Assembly: GCF_014650955.1 (NCBI RefSeq)
Contig: NZ_BMVY01000043.1
Location: 1-64,000 of the forward strand
Reading direction: 5' to 3'
Source: Streptomyces tauricus
GTDB taxonomy: Bacteria; Actinomycetota; Actinomycetes; Streptomycetales; Streptomycetaceae
Length of the DNA stretch: 64,000 nucleotides
Of the stretch, positions 44,394 through 52,981 are shown in pieces. Below the pieces are notes generated by a model. The model made no database searches and was not told the origin of the DNA. It saw nothing but the letters and a program-made list of their open reading frames with translations. A program made the translations under genes and the position numbers. Position 1 is the stretch's first letter; the number at the start of each line of letters is the position of its first letter.

Positions 44394-45377
44394 TCACCGG
44401 GCCGGTCCTTCACCGGCCCAGTCGTCGTGGGCGGACCAGGCCAGGAGCGTCCGTCCGCTGCGGAACGCATGGCTGTGCCCCGTGACCGGATCGGTGAACT
44501 CCAGTACCCGCGCCAGCAGTTGGAGCGGGCGCCGGAAGTCACCGGCTGGCACGGGGCCGGTGACCACCGGGTACAGCGGGTCGCCGAGGATCGGCACGCC
44601 CAACGCGCTCATGTGCACCCGCAGTTGATGGGTCTGGCCGGTGTGCGGCAGCAGCCGGTAGCGGGCCCGGCCCTCCCGGTGCTCCACCAGCTCGACCCGG
44701 GTTACGGCGTTCGGCTCGCCCGGCACCTCCTGGGCGGCGAGCACGCCCCGCTCCTTGTGGATCCGGCTGCGGACCGTGACGGGCAGGTCCAGCGCCGGCG
44801 CGTACGGAGCCACCGCCTCGTACTCCTTGTGTACGAGGCGGTCGCGGAACAGTGACTGGTAGGCGCCCCGTTCCTCGGGCCGCACCGTGAACAGCACGAG
44901 CCCGGCGGTGAGCCGGTCGAGCCGGTGCGCGGCGCCCAGCGTCGGCACTCCGAGTTCGCGCCGCAGCCGGGCGAGAACCGTCTCGGTGACATGACTGCCC
45001 CGGGGTGTCGTGGCGATGAAGTGCGGTTTGTCGGCGACCACGATGTGCTCGTCACGGTGGACGACCTCGACGGGGAACGGCACCCGCTCCTCGTCCGGCA
45101 GCTCGCGGTGGAACCACACGAACATCCCCGGCACGTACGCCGTGTCCGCCCCCACCGGCCGCCCGCCCGCGTCCACGATCCGTCCCGCGGCGAGCATCTC
45201 GTCGATCACCGCGGCCCGTGGTGCGAGCCGCTCCGCCAGATACTCCCGCACGGTGCTCCAGGCCCCGTCGGCCGGGAGGCGCACCCGCACCGGATCCACC
45301 CCTTCGCGCTGGGGCAGGGGAGAGGGCGGAATCCTGTTCTTACGTCTCACCTGGTCAAGCGTACGCAGCGGCCGCAC
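44394..45377 (-). CDS. RluA-family pseudouridine synthase
   Basis: A 327-residue enzyme that isomerises uridine in RNA. Catalytic Asp lies in GAAHRLDRLTAGLVLF, and HTGQTHQLRVHMSALGVPILGDPLYP is typical of RluA/RsuA families. The N-terminal part has S4-like character (VREYLAERLAPRAAVIDEML). The GTG at 45377 has GAAGGG upstream; a GTG at 45350 (MRRKNRIPP) is a second candidate. It converges with rarE over a shared hairpin. The RNA target cannot be told. Confidence 0.88.
   Translation of the reverse strand: MRPLRTLDQVRRKNRIPPSPLPQREGVDPVRVRLPADGAWSTVREYLAERLAPRAAVIDEMLAAGRIVDAGGRPVGADTAYVPGMFVWFHRELPDEERVPFPVEVVHRDEHIVVADKPHFIATTPRGSHVTETVLARLRRELGVPTLGAAHRLDRLTAGLVLFTVRPEERGAYQSLFRDRLVHKEYEAVAPYAPALDLPVTVRSRIHKERGVLAAQEVPGEPNAVTRVELVEHREGRARYRLLPHTGQTHQLRVHMSALGVPILGDPLYPVVTGPVPAGDFRRPLQLLARVLEFTDPVTGHSHAFRSGRTLLAWSAHDDWAGEGPAR
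44399..44419. terminator. Shared terminator of rarE and the convergent pseudouridine synthase
   Basis: 8-bp stem GGGCCGGT/ACCGGCCC with CCTTC loop; it overlaps the last codons of the minus-strand gene. Confidence 0.7.
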
Positions 45378-45386
45378 GGCCCTTCA

Positions 45387-45441
45387 GGGGCGCGGGGGAC
45401 TGCGCGGGCGCTGGGAAGTGCGCGGGCGCGGGGGATTGCGC
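45387..45441. repeat. Degenerate copies of dispersed GC-rich repeat
   Basis: GGGGCGCGGGGGACTGCGC and a second GGGCGCGGGGGATTGCGC; the first is 10 bp upstream of the GTG at 45377. Confidence 0.7.
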
Positions 45442-45497
45442 GATTAGCCCCCGCCGACCCGCTGACGAATGTCCACCCCGCTCCGGAGGGAACCCCC

Positions 45498-46349
45498 TCA
45501 GGTCGAGGCGACCGGAGGCGCGCCCTCCTGCTCGGCCTCGACCTGAGCGTTCCAGTCGCGCTTCGCGGCCTGCCACCCGTCCTCGTTGTGCCCCAGGCGC
45601 CAATACCCCGAGATCGAGATGTCCTCGCGCGGGATCCCGCGCTCGACCCGCAGCAGCCGCCGCAGCTCCTTCACGAAGCCCGCCTCGCCGTGCACGAACG
45701 CGTGCACCCGGCCCGCCGGGAACTCCAGTGCCCGGACGGCCGCCACCAGCGCCTCACCGACCGGCCGGTCACCGCGGTGCAGCCAGACGACCTCCGTGGC
45801 GGAGTCGAACTTCTGCTCCTCCTCGGGGCCCGACACCTCCACGAAGGCGCGTACCCGCGCTCCGTCGGGCATGCCCTCCAGGGAGGCGGCGATGGCGGGC
45901 AGCGCGCTCTCGTCCCCGGCCAGCAGATGCCAGTCGGCCTCGGCGTCCGGGGCGTACGCCCCACCCGGTCCGAGGAACCGCACCAGCTCGCCCGCCCGGA
46001 CGTGGGCCGCCCAGGGCCCGGCAAGGCCCTCGTCGCCGTGGATCACGAAGTCCAGGGTCAGCTCACGCTGCTCGGGGTCCCAGGCGCGCACGGTGTACGT
46101 CCGCGTGACGGGCCACTGCTCACGGGGGAACTCCTCGCGGATCCGCGCCATGTCGAAGGGCTCCGGATACGTCACGCCCTCGGCGCCGAACAACAGCTTC
46201 ACGTAATGGTCGGTGCTGGTGCCCGCGGTGAAGTCGGCGAGACCCTCGCCGCCGAGGACCACGCGCTGCATGTGCGGAGTCAGCCGCTCCGTACGGACGA
46301 CCCGCGCGGAGTGCGGCTTGGGAGCCTTGCGTGCCGGACGCTCTGCCAT
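45498..46349 (-). CDS. Siderophore-interacting ferric reductase (SIP/ViuB family)
   Basis: A 283-residue flavoprotein that reduces iron from ferric siderophores in the cytosol. The FAD-binding motif TRTYTVRAWD is near residue 85, the dimerisation/NAD(P)H part contains HLLAGDESALPAIAASLE, and the C-terminus has SGYWRLGHNEDGW typical of SIP. Length matches the family. An iron-box-like sequence lies 21 bp upstream of the ATG. No siderophore gene cluster adjoins; the reductase is a stand-alone gene. Confidence 0.93.
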   Translation of the reverse strand: MAERPARKAPKPHSARVVRTERLTPHMQRVVLGGEGLADFTAGTSTDHYVKLLFGAEGVTYPEPFDMARIREEFPREQWPVTRTYTVRAWDPEQRELTLDFVIHGDEGLAGPWAAHVRAGELVRFLGPGGAYAPDAEADWHLLAGDESALPAIAASLEGMPDGARVRAFVEVSGPEEEQKFDSATEVVWLHRGDRPVGEALVAAVRALEFPAGRVHAFVHGEAGFVKELRRLLRVERGIPREDISISGYWRLGHNEDGWQAAKRDWNAQVEAEQEGAPPVAST

Positions 46350-46369
46350 AACGGCCTCCTGGGTAAGTT

Positions 46370-46390
46370 CGCTAAGGCTTACCTAAGTTA
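46370..46390 (-). promoter_or_regulatory. DmdR/IdeR-type iron box upstream of the SIP gene
   Basis: Read on the minus strand it is TAACTTAGGTAAGCCTTAGCG, close to the consensus TTAGGTTAGGCTCACCTAA, with the TTAGGT half and AGCCT centre intact. It is positioned over the expected promoter, so the gene should be iron-repressed. Confidence 0.75.
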
Positions 46391-46474
46391 GCACCTCTCC
46401 CTGTGCCGCACCTCGGTGACACGCCTCAGTTGAACAGGGGGCAGTGGTGCGACCCCACGCGTCCAGTGTCCCTC

Positions 46475-47413
46475 TCACGACCCCAGAGTCGACAGCAGGC
46501 GTGTCAACGAGCCGCCGAGGCCCCAGCGCGCCGCCAGCGCGTCGAGGGCCGCCGGATCGCGTGGTGCGCGGGGCACCGCGGTGTCCACCTCCGGCAGGGG
46601 CACGTCACCGGCCACCTTGACGACCTTCGGCGCGACCGACACGTACGGCCGTGACTCGTCCAGGCGCTTGCGCTGCGACGGGGTGAGTTTGGCCTTCGGG
46701 TCGTCCACCGCCGCCATGATCCCGGCCAGGTCCCCGAACTCGGCCAGCAGCTTGGCGGCCGTCTTCTCGCCGATGCCCGGCACGCCCGGCAGCCCGTCGC
46801 TGGGGTCGCCGCGCAGCAGTGCGAGGTCCGCGTACCCCGGCCCGTCCACGCCGTACCTCTCGCGCAGCCAGGACTCGTCCGTGAGCTGCAGGGAGCCGAC
46901 GCCCTTGAGCGGGTACAGCACGCGGATGCCCCGCTTGTCGTCCACCAGTTGGTACAGGTCGCGGTCGCCGGTGACGATGTCGACCGGGCCCGTGGCGCGG
47001 CCGGCGAACGTGCCGATCACGTCGTCCGCCTCGTACCCCTCGACCCCCACGCGCGCGATGCCCAGCGCGTCCAGGATCTCCTCGATGACCGGCACCTGCG
47101 GCGACAGGGTGTCGGGCACCTCCTCCTCGTCGGGGCCCGTCTCCGTCTCCTCGGCGACCCGGTGCGCCTTGTACGAGGGGATCAGGTCGACCCGCCACTG
47201 CGGGCGCCAGTCCGCGTCCATACAAGCCACCAGGTCGTCCGGCCGGTGGTCCTTCACCAGGCGGTCGATGAACTCGAGAAGTCCCCGCACCGCGTTCACG
47301 GGAGTGCCGTCCGGGGCCTTCACGGATTCCGGCACCCCGAAATAGGCGCGAAAGTACAGGGAGGCGGTGTCGAGGAGCATGGTTCGCCGGAGCTGCTGCG
47401 TCTGCTGCGTCAC
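46475..47413 (-). CDS. 5'-3' exonuclease (PIN/FEN-like, DNA polymerase I N-domain type)
   Basis: A 312-residue stand-alone 5'-3' exonuclease. Acidic metal-binding residues are in LLDTASLYFRAYFG, ACMDADWRPQWR, GYEADDVIG and VTGDRDLYQLV, and the helix-3-turn-helix motif is PGVPGIGEKTAAKLL. It matches the mycobacterial Rv2090 family. The longest ORF would start at 47437, but that GTG lies within a DNA-damage promoter whose -10 hexamer ends 7 bp before the GTG at 47413; I therefore start there (MTQQTQQLRRTMLL), giving a leaderless mRNA. Confidence 0.9.
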   Translation of the reverse strand: MTQQTQQLRRTMLLDTASLYFRAYFGVPESVKAPDGTPVNAVRGLLEFIDRLVKDHRPDDLVACMDADWRPQWRVDLIPSYKAHRVAEETETGPDEEEVPDTLSPQVPVIEEILDALGIARVGVEGYEADDVIGTFAGRATGPVDIVTGDRDLYQLVDDKRGIRVLYPLKGVGSLQLTDESWLRERYGVDGPGYADLALLRGDPSDGLPGVPGIGEKTAAKLLAEFGDLAGIMAAVDDPKAKLTPSQRKRLDESRPYVSVAPKVVKVAGDVPLPEVDTAVPRAPRDPAALDALAARWGLGGSLTRLLSTLGS

Positions 47414-47420
47414 GCCTCGC

Positions 47421-47443
47421 ATCATGCCGTACGCCACTGACAG
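47421..47443 (-). promoter_or_regulatory. RecA-NDp/PafBC-type damage promoter of the exonuclease gene
   Basis: On the minus strand CTGTCAGTG-N8-CATGAT: the TGTCAGTGGC core is identical to that of the nuclease gene, and the -10 differs from TAnnnT only at the first base. It overlaps the ATG-ATG region of the longer reading frame. Confidence 0.7.
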
Positions 47444-47663
47444 TCACCGTGCGGCGCGGACCGTGCGGAAGAGGCCCGGCGTGGAGGAGCGAACCGGCAC
47501 GAGTTCCGCAACCGTGCACAAGTAAACAAAATGTGAACTGGGACACGGTCGGGTTTGCGCCAGAGGAGTCGGGGCAGGGGCGCATCCGGAGCGACCCGGT
47601 CGCATTTTCAACCACACCTGAACATGCGCGGACCGGATGAGCGGGCGGAACCCGCATCGCTCC

Positions 47664-47692
47664 ACGGCCCGCCGGCGGGGGAGGCGGGCCGT
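47664..47692 (+). other. Hairpin in the leader of the betaine transporter operon
   Basis: 10-bp stem ACGGCCCGCC/GGCGGGCCGT with a 9-nt loop and a following CTTCGTTCG tract, ending 24 bp before the GTG. It looks like a terminator or attenuator in a leader that may run to 280 nt. The rest of 47414-47663 has no gene or known riboswitch that I recognise. Confidence 0.5.
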
Positions 47693-47716
47693 CTTCGTTC
47701 GACCGGAGAGGTACTT

Positions 47717-48805
47717 GTGTCATCCAGGCTGCAGGCGGAACGGCTCTACAAAGTGTTCGGCAGACGACCCGGCGAGGCCGTCGAGCGACTGCGAGGGGGA
47801 GTCGACCGCGAGGAACTGCGCGCCGACGGCATCACCGCCGCGGTGATCGACGCCTCTTTCACGGTGGAACCCGGCGAGATCTTCGTCGTGATGGGACTCT
47901 CAGGATCCGGCAAGTCCACGCTGCTGCGCATGCTCAACGGGCTCCTTGAGCCCACCGAGGGGCGCGTGGTCTTCGACGGACAGGACCTGACCGCGCTGAA
48001 CGACCGTCAGATGCGCGAGGTCCGCTCCCGCAAGGTGAGCATGGTCTTCCAGCACTTCGCGCTCTTCCCGCACCGCAGCGTCCTGGAGAACGCCGCGTAC
48101 GGCCTCGAAGTACAGGGGGTGCCGCGCGCCGAGCGCCACGAGCGCGCCAACAAGGCCCTGATCCTGGCCGGGCTCGCCGGCTGGGAGAAGTCCTGGCCCG
48201 ACGAACTGTCCGGCGGTATGCAGCAGCGCGTGGGCCTCGCCCGGGCGCTCGCCACCGACGCCGACCTGCTGCTGATGGACGAGTCCTTCAGCGCGCTCGA
48301 CCCGCTGATCCGCCGCGACATGCAGGACCAGCTGATCGAACTCCAGAAGAAGCTGAAGAAGACCATCGTCTTCATCACCCACGACCTCAACGAGGCCATG
48401 CGCCTGGGCGACCGCATCGCCGTCATGCGGGACGGCCGGATCGTGCAGATAGGCACCGCCGAGGACATCCTCGTACGCCCCGCGAACGACTACGTGGCCT
48501 CCTTCACCCAGGACGTCGACCGCTCCAGGGTCCTCACCGCGGCCTCCGTCATGGAGACGGAGCTGCGCGGCGACGAGGCGGACTGCGGCTGCGAGACCGC
48601 GAGGCCCGACACCTCGTTCGGCGAACTGTGCGCCGTCAGCGCGCGGCTGGCGCACGCCGTCGCCGTCGTCGACAAGAAGGGGAAGCTGGTCGGCCGTGTG
48701 CCCCGGCAACGGCTCGTCGCCTTCCTCGGCGACGAACAGGGCGAACCCGCGCCCTGCGACAACCCGCGTGACAAGACCCTCGGAGCGGTGAAGACCGATG
48801 CCTAG
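47717..48805 (+). CDS. Glycine betaine/proline ABC transporter ATP-binding protein
   Basis: A 362-residue ATPase of the ProV/OpuAA family. Walker A GLSGSGKST is at residues 60-68, the ABC signature is LSGGMQQRVG, Walker B is LLLMDESFSALD, and the H-loop is ITHDLNEAMRLGD. The C-terminal 90 residues have a CBS-like position but contain a Cys-rich CGCETARPDTSFGE segment. It powers osmoprotectant uptake. The GTG at 47717 has GGAGAGG upstream. Overlaps the permease gene by 8 bp. Confidence 0.94.
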   Translation: MSSRLQAERLYKVFGRRPGEAVERLRGGVDREELRADGITAAVIDASFTVEPGEIFVVMGLSGSGKSTLLRMLNGLLEPTEGRVVFDGQDLTALNDRQMREVRSRKVSMVFQHFALFPHRSVLENAAYGLEVQGVPRAERHERANKALILAGLAGWEKSWPDELSGGMQQRVGLARALATDADLLLMDESFSALDPLIRRDMQDQLIELQKKLKKTIVFITHDLNEAMRLGDRIAVMRDGRIVQIGTAEDILVRPANDYVASFTQDVDRSRVLTAASVMETELRGDEADCGCETARPDTSFGELCAVSARLAHAVAVVDKKGKLVGRVPRQRLVAFLGDEQGEPAPCDNPRDKTLGAVKTDA

Positions 48806-51410
48806 AATCCCCTTCGGCGACTGGGTCAACGACGCGGTCGACTGGCTGCTGAACCACATGGCGTGGCTCTTCGACTTCTTCAAGACCGTCTTCCTGGGCG
48901 CCTACGACGGCATCAACGCCGTCCTCCAAGCCCCCGAACCGCTCCTCCTCGCGGGTATCTTCGCGGTCATCGCCTTCTGGCTGCGCGGCACCTCGGCAGG
49001 TCTCCTCACCTTCGTGGGATTCGCGTTCATCGACTCCCTCGAACTGTGGGAGAACGCGATGGTGACGCTGTCGCTCGTCCTGGTGGCGACGATCATCGCG
49101 CTCGTCATCTCCGTGCCCGTCGGCATCTGGGCGGCCCGCTCGGACCGGGTAAGCGCCATTGTGCGGCCCGTGCTCGACTTCATGCAGACGCTGCCGGCGA
49201 TGATCTACCTGATCCCGGCGATCCTGTTCTTCGGCACCGGCGCCCCCGCGGGCATCGTGGCCACCCTGATCTTCGCGCTGGCACCCGGCGTCCGGATGAC
49301 CGAACTGGGCATCCGGCAGGTCGACAAGGAACTGGTCGAGGCCGCCGACGCGTTCGGCACCACCCCCGGCAACATCCTGCTGCGCGTCCAGCTGCCGCTG
49401 GCCCTGCCCACCGTCATGGCGGGCGTCAACCAGGTCATCATGCTGGGTCTGTCCATGGCCGCCATCGCGGGGATGGTCGGCACCGGCGGCCTCGGCGGTG
49501 ACGTGAACGAGGCCATCGGCCAGCTGAACGTCGGCCTCGGCTCCGAGGCGGGCGTCGCCATCGTCATCCTCGCCATCTACCTGGACCGGATGACCAGCGC
49601 GCTGGGCACCCAGGTCTCGCCGCTCGGCCGGCGCGCCGCCGCCAAGCTGCGTGCCGCGCAGGGCCTGAAGATCTGGACCTATCGTCCCCAGCCCACCGTC
49701 GCCGTGATCGGTGTCGTCGTCCTCGCGCTCGTCGCGGGCGGCATGGGCGTGTTCGGCTCCGACGACAGCGAGACCACCGCGTCCGACTCCAAGAACGTCG
49801 GCCAGGGCAAGAAGATCACCATCGGTTACATCCCCTGGGACGAGGGCGTGGCCTCCACCTTCCTGTGGAAGGAGATCCTGGAGCGGCGCGGCTACGACGT
49901 CGAGGTCAAGCAGTTCGACGCGGGCCCCCTCTACACCTCCCTCGCACAGGGAGACATCGACTTCCAGACGGACTCGTGGCTGCCCACCACCCACGCCGAG
50001 TACTGGAAGAAGTACGGCAAGCAGCTCGACGACCTGGGCTCCTGGTTCGGCCCGACGTCCCTGGAACTGAGCGTGCCCGCCTACATGAAGGGCATCGACT
50101 CCCTGGAGGACCTCAAGGGCAGATCGGACGAGTTCGGCGGCAAGATCACCGGCATCGAGTCCAGCGCCGGAATGATGGGCCTGCTCAAGACGAAGGTCCT
50201 CAAGGAGTACGGGCTCGACAAGGAGTACAAGGTCGTCGACAGCTCCACGCCGGCGATGCTGGCCGAGCTGAAGCGCGCGTACGCCAAGAAGGAGCCGTTC
50301 GTCGGCACGCTCTGGTCGCCGCACTGGGCGTACAGCGAGTACGAGCTGAAGAAGCTCAAGGACACCAAGGGCGCCTGGGGCAAGGGCGACGGAGTGCACA
50401 CGCTGTCCCGCAAGGGCTTCGCGAAGGACGAACCGGTCGTCGGCAAGTGGCTCAAGAACTTCAAGATGACCGAGAAGCAGCTCACCGGTCTTGAGGCGGA
50501 GATCAACAAGGCCGGCAAGGGCGCTCAGCAGGACGCCGTGCGCACCTGGCTGAAGACCAACTCCGACGTCGTGGACAAGCTGGCCCCGGTCGCGGGCTCC
50601 TCGTCGGGGACCCCAGCCGAGGCGAAGAACGCCATCGACGTCGCCTGGTTCCCGTGGGACGAGGACGTCGCCGTCACCTACCTGTGGAAGAACGTGCTGG
50701 CCCGGCGCGGCTACACGCTGAACCTGAAGCAGATGGACGTCGGCCCGGTCTACACGGGCCTGGCCTCCGGTGACATCGACCTCAACTTCGACGCCTGGCT
50801 GCCGTACGCGCAGTCGAACTACTGGAACAAGCACAAGGACAACCTGAAGGACCTCGGCACCTGGTACGAGCCGACGTCCCTGGAGGTCTCGGTGCCCTCC
50901 TACGTCAAGGGCATCAAGTCCCTGGCGGACCTCAAGGGCAAGGCCGACACCTTCGACGGCAGGATCATCGGCATCGAGCCGGGCACCGGCGAGATGAACC
51001 TCCTCAAGAAGGACGTGCTTCCGGGCTACGGCCTCGACAAGGAGTACAAGGTCGTCGACGGCTCCACGCCCGCGATGCTCGCCGAGCTGAAGCGCGCGTA
51101 CGCCAAGAAGGAGCCCGTCGCCGTCGTCCTGTGGTCCCCGCACTGGGCCTACAGCGAGTACGAGCTGACCAAGCTGTCGGACGAGAAGAAGCTGTTCGGT
51201 GAGGGCAACACGATCCGGACGATCTCCAACAAGAAGTTCCCCGGGCAGTATCCGCAGCTCACCAAGTGGATCAAGAACTTCAAGATGAGCGAGGACGAAC
51301 TCGGCAGCCTGGAGGCCGAGATCAAGGACCGCGGCCAGGGACACGAGGAGGACGCCGTCGCCGCGTGGCTCAAGGAGCACCCTGACATGGTGGAACGCAT
51401 GACTCCGTAG
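48798..51410 (+). CDS. Betaine ABC permease fused to two substrate-binding domains
   Basis: An 870-residue fusion. Residues 1-295 are a ProW-type permease (six to seven spans; EAA loop around GTTPGNILLRVQLPLALPTV). A further membrane helix (about 301-322) leads out, then two complete OpuAC-type binding domains: the first at about 338-605 and the second at about 611-870. Both retain the same sequence landmarks (IPWDEGVAS/FPWDEDVAV, TPAMLAELKRAYAKKEP, LWSPHWAYSEYEL) and so arose by duplication. The usual fusion has one binding domain. It works with the ATPase encoded just upstream. Confidence 0.94.
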   Translation: MPRIPFGDWVNDAVDWLLNHMAWLFDFFKTVFLGAYDGINAVLQAPEPLLLAGIFAVIAFWLRGTSAGLLTFVGFAFIDSLELWENAMVTLSLVLVATIIALVISVPVGIWAARSDRVSAIVRPVLDFMQTLPAMIYLIPAILFFGTGAPAGIVATLIFALAPGVRMTELGIRQVDKELVEAADAFGTTPGNILLRVQLPLALPTVMAGVNQVIMLGLSMAAIAGMVGTGGLGGDVNEAIGQLNVGLGSEAGVAIVILAIYLDRMTSALGTQVSPLGRRAAAKLRAAQGLKIWTYRPQPTVAVIGVVVLALVAGGMGVFGSDDSETTASDSKNVGQGKKITIGYIPWDEGVASTFLWKEILERRGYDVEVKQFDAGPLYTSLAQGDIDFQTDSWLPTTHAEYWKKYGKQLDDLGSWFGPTSLELSVPAYMKGIDSLEDLKGRSDEFGGKITGIESSAGMMGLLKTKVLKEYGLDKEYKVVDSSTPAMLAELKRAYAKKEPFVGTLWSPHWAYSEYELKKLKDTKGAWGKGDGVHTLSRKGFAKDEPVVGKWLKNFKMTEKQLTGLEAEINKAGKGAQQDAVRTWLKTNSDVVDKLAPVAGSSSGTPAEAKNAIDVAWFPWDEDVAVTYLWKNVLARRGYTLNLKQMDVGPVYTGLASGDIDLNFDAWLPYAQSNYWNKHKDNLKDLGTWYEPTSLEVSVPSYVKGIKSLADLKGKADTFDGRIIGIEPGTGEMNLLKKDVLPGYGLDKEYKVVDGSTPAMLAELKRAYAKKEPVAVVLWSPHWAYSEYELTKLSDEKKLFGEGNTIRTISNKKFPGQYPQLTKWIKNFKMSEDELGSLEAEIKDRGQGHEEDAVAAWLKEHPDMVERMTP

Positions 51411-51430
51411 CAGCGGACGCACACAGTACG

Positions 51431-51472
51431 GCGAGGGGCGGACGGCACTGTACGGTGCCGTCCGCCCCTCGC
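51431..51472 (+). terminator. Terminator of the betaine operon
   Basis: 18-bp perfect stem with TGTACG loop, 20 bp after the stop. Confidence 0.9.
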
Positions 51473-51657
51473 GGCATATACACGACCGATGAGGCAATGT
51501 TTACGGGGATGTGACGGCCGCATGAAACGGTTTGCCGAACACCCGTAGGGTGCAGACAACACATCAGGAACCCGCGAGACATGGGCGCGCAAGCCATGGG
51601 AAACCGCGCAGCCACCGCACCTCACGCACCGACGACGCACAGGGGGGAGCCGAAGCG

Positions 51658-52221
51658 ATGGACGACAACAAGGAGACCCTTCGAGTGGGCGCGGCCGTCA
51701 GGCGGCGCCGCCGGGCGCTGGAGCTCACCCTCGCCGTCGTCGCCGAGCGCAGCGGTCTCTCGGTGCCCTTCCTCAGCCAGGTCGAGAACGAACGGGCCCG
51801 GCCCAGTACGCGTTCCCTGGAACGCGTGGCCGATGCCCTCGGCACCACCCGCGTGGAGCTGCTGGCGGCAGCCGACCCGGCGCGCAGTGTCGACGTGGTG
51901 CGCGCCGACGACTCCGAGTTCACCCATGAGCCCCGTGTGCGCCCCCTGGTGCGCGGTCACCACCAGTTGCACGCCATGGAGTTCTCCGGCGACCAGGACG
52001 CCGGCCGTGAGTTCCAGCACCGCAACGACGAGTTGATGTACGTGGCCGAGGGCTTCGTCGAGGTCGAGGCGGAGGGCCGCGCGTACCGCCTGGGCAAGGG
52101 CGACACCCTGTATCTCACCGGGGGGGTGCGCCATCGCTGGCGGGCCACCGAGGAGGACACCCGCGTCCTGGTCGTCGCGGTCGCGGACCACGTCGAGGCG
52201 GTCGACGATCTCAGCCGGTGA
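51658..52221 (+). CDS. XRE-family regulator with cupin domain
   Basis: A 187-residue protein: Xre helix-turn-helix (about 10-65; LSVPFLSQVENERARPSTRSLERVADAL) and C-terminal cupin (about 105-180; GRAYRLGKGDTLYLTGGVRHRW). Such regulators sense small molecules and often control efflux or amine metabolism. The ATG at 51658 has GGGGGGAGCC upstream. It is followed 46 bp later by a binding-protein gene in the same direction and may control it. Confidence 0.9.
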   Translation: MDDNKETLRVGAAVRRRRRALELTLAVVAERSGLSVPFLSQVENERARPSTRSLERVADALGTTRVELLAAADPARSVDVVRADDSEFTHEPRVRPLVRGHHQLHAMEFSGDQDAGREFQHRNDELMYVAEGFVEVEAEGRAYRLGKGDTLYLTGGVRHRWRATEEDTRVLVVAVADHVEAVDDLSR

Positions 52222-52267
52222 GCGCAGCGCGCGGGCTCCGCGCACACGCCCCGCCCCGGCGCCGAGG

Positions 52268-52981
52268 GTGGTGTCGCTGGTCCCGTCCCTGACCGAGGCC
52301 GTCGCCGTGTCCGCGCCGGGGACCCTCGTCGGGGCGACCGACTGGTGCAGCCACCCCGCCGGGCTCGACGTCGTACGCGTCGGCGGCACCAAGAACCCGG
52401 ACGTCGAGCGGGTCGTCGCCCTCGCCCCCGACCTCGTGATCGCCAACGAGGAGGAGAACCGCGAGCCCGACCTGACAGCGCTGCGGCGAGCGGGCCTGGA
52501 GGTCCTGGTCACCGAGGTACGGGACCTGCCGGGCGCCTTCCGCGAACTGGAGCGCGTGCTCGGGGCGTGCGGCGTCCGCGGACGGCCCCGCTGGCTGGAC
52601 GAGGCCGAGACGGTGTGGCTCGACCCGCCCTGCCCGTCGATCCGGCCGCGCGCGGCCGTGCCCATCTGGCGGCGCCCCTGGATGGTGCTCGGACGGGACA
52701 CCTTCGCGGGGGACCTGCTGGCACGGCTGGGCGTCGACAACGCGTACGCCGACCACGCCGAGCGCTATCCGCGCATCCCCGCCGACGCACTGCGCGCCGC
52801 CCGCCTCGACCTGCTCGTCCTGCCCGACGAGCCGTACCGCTTTACCCGGGAGGACGGCCCCGAGGAGTTTCCCGGGGTGCCCTGCGCGCTCGTCGACGGA
52901 CGCCATCTCACCTGGTACGGGCCGTCGTTGGCGCGGGCCCCGCGGGTACTGGCCGAGGCGCTGCGAGCAGCCGTCCGCTGA
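52268..52981 (+). CDS. Helical-backbone (cobalamin/siderophore-type) binding protein, cytosolic
   Basis: A 237-residue protein of the BtuF/FhuD/helical-backbone metal receptor fold (RVVSLVPSLTEAV at the start; LVGATDWCSHP, VALAPDLVIANEEENR). Unlike ABC receptors it lacks a signal peptide, so it is probably cytosolic or uses a missing upstream exporter signal. No Shine-Dalgarno precedes the two adjacent GTG codons. It overlaps the convergent TDT gene by 74 bp at its 3' end. Ligand unknown. Confidence 0.75.
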   Translation: MVSLVPSLTEAVAVSAPGTLVGATDWCSHPAGLDVVRVGGTKNPDVERVVALAPDLVIANEEENREPDLTALRRAGLEVLVTEVRDLPGAFRELERVLGACGVRGRPRWLDEAETVWLDPPCPSIRPRAAVPIWRRPWMVLGRDTFAGDLLARLGVDNAYADHAERYPRIPADALRAARLDLLVLPDEPYRFTREDGPEEFPGVPCALVDGRHLTWYGPSLARAPRVLAEALRAAVR

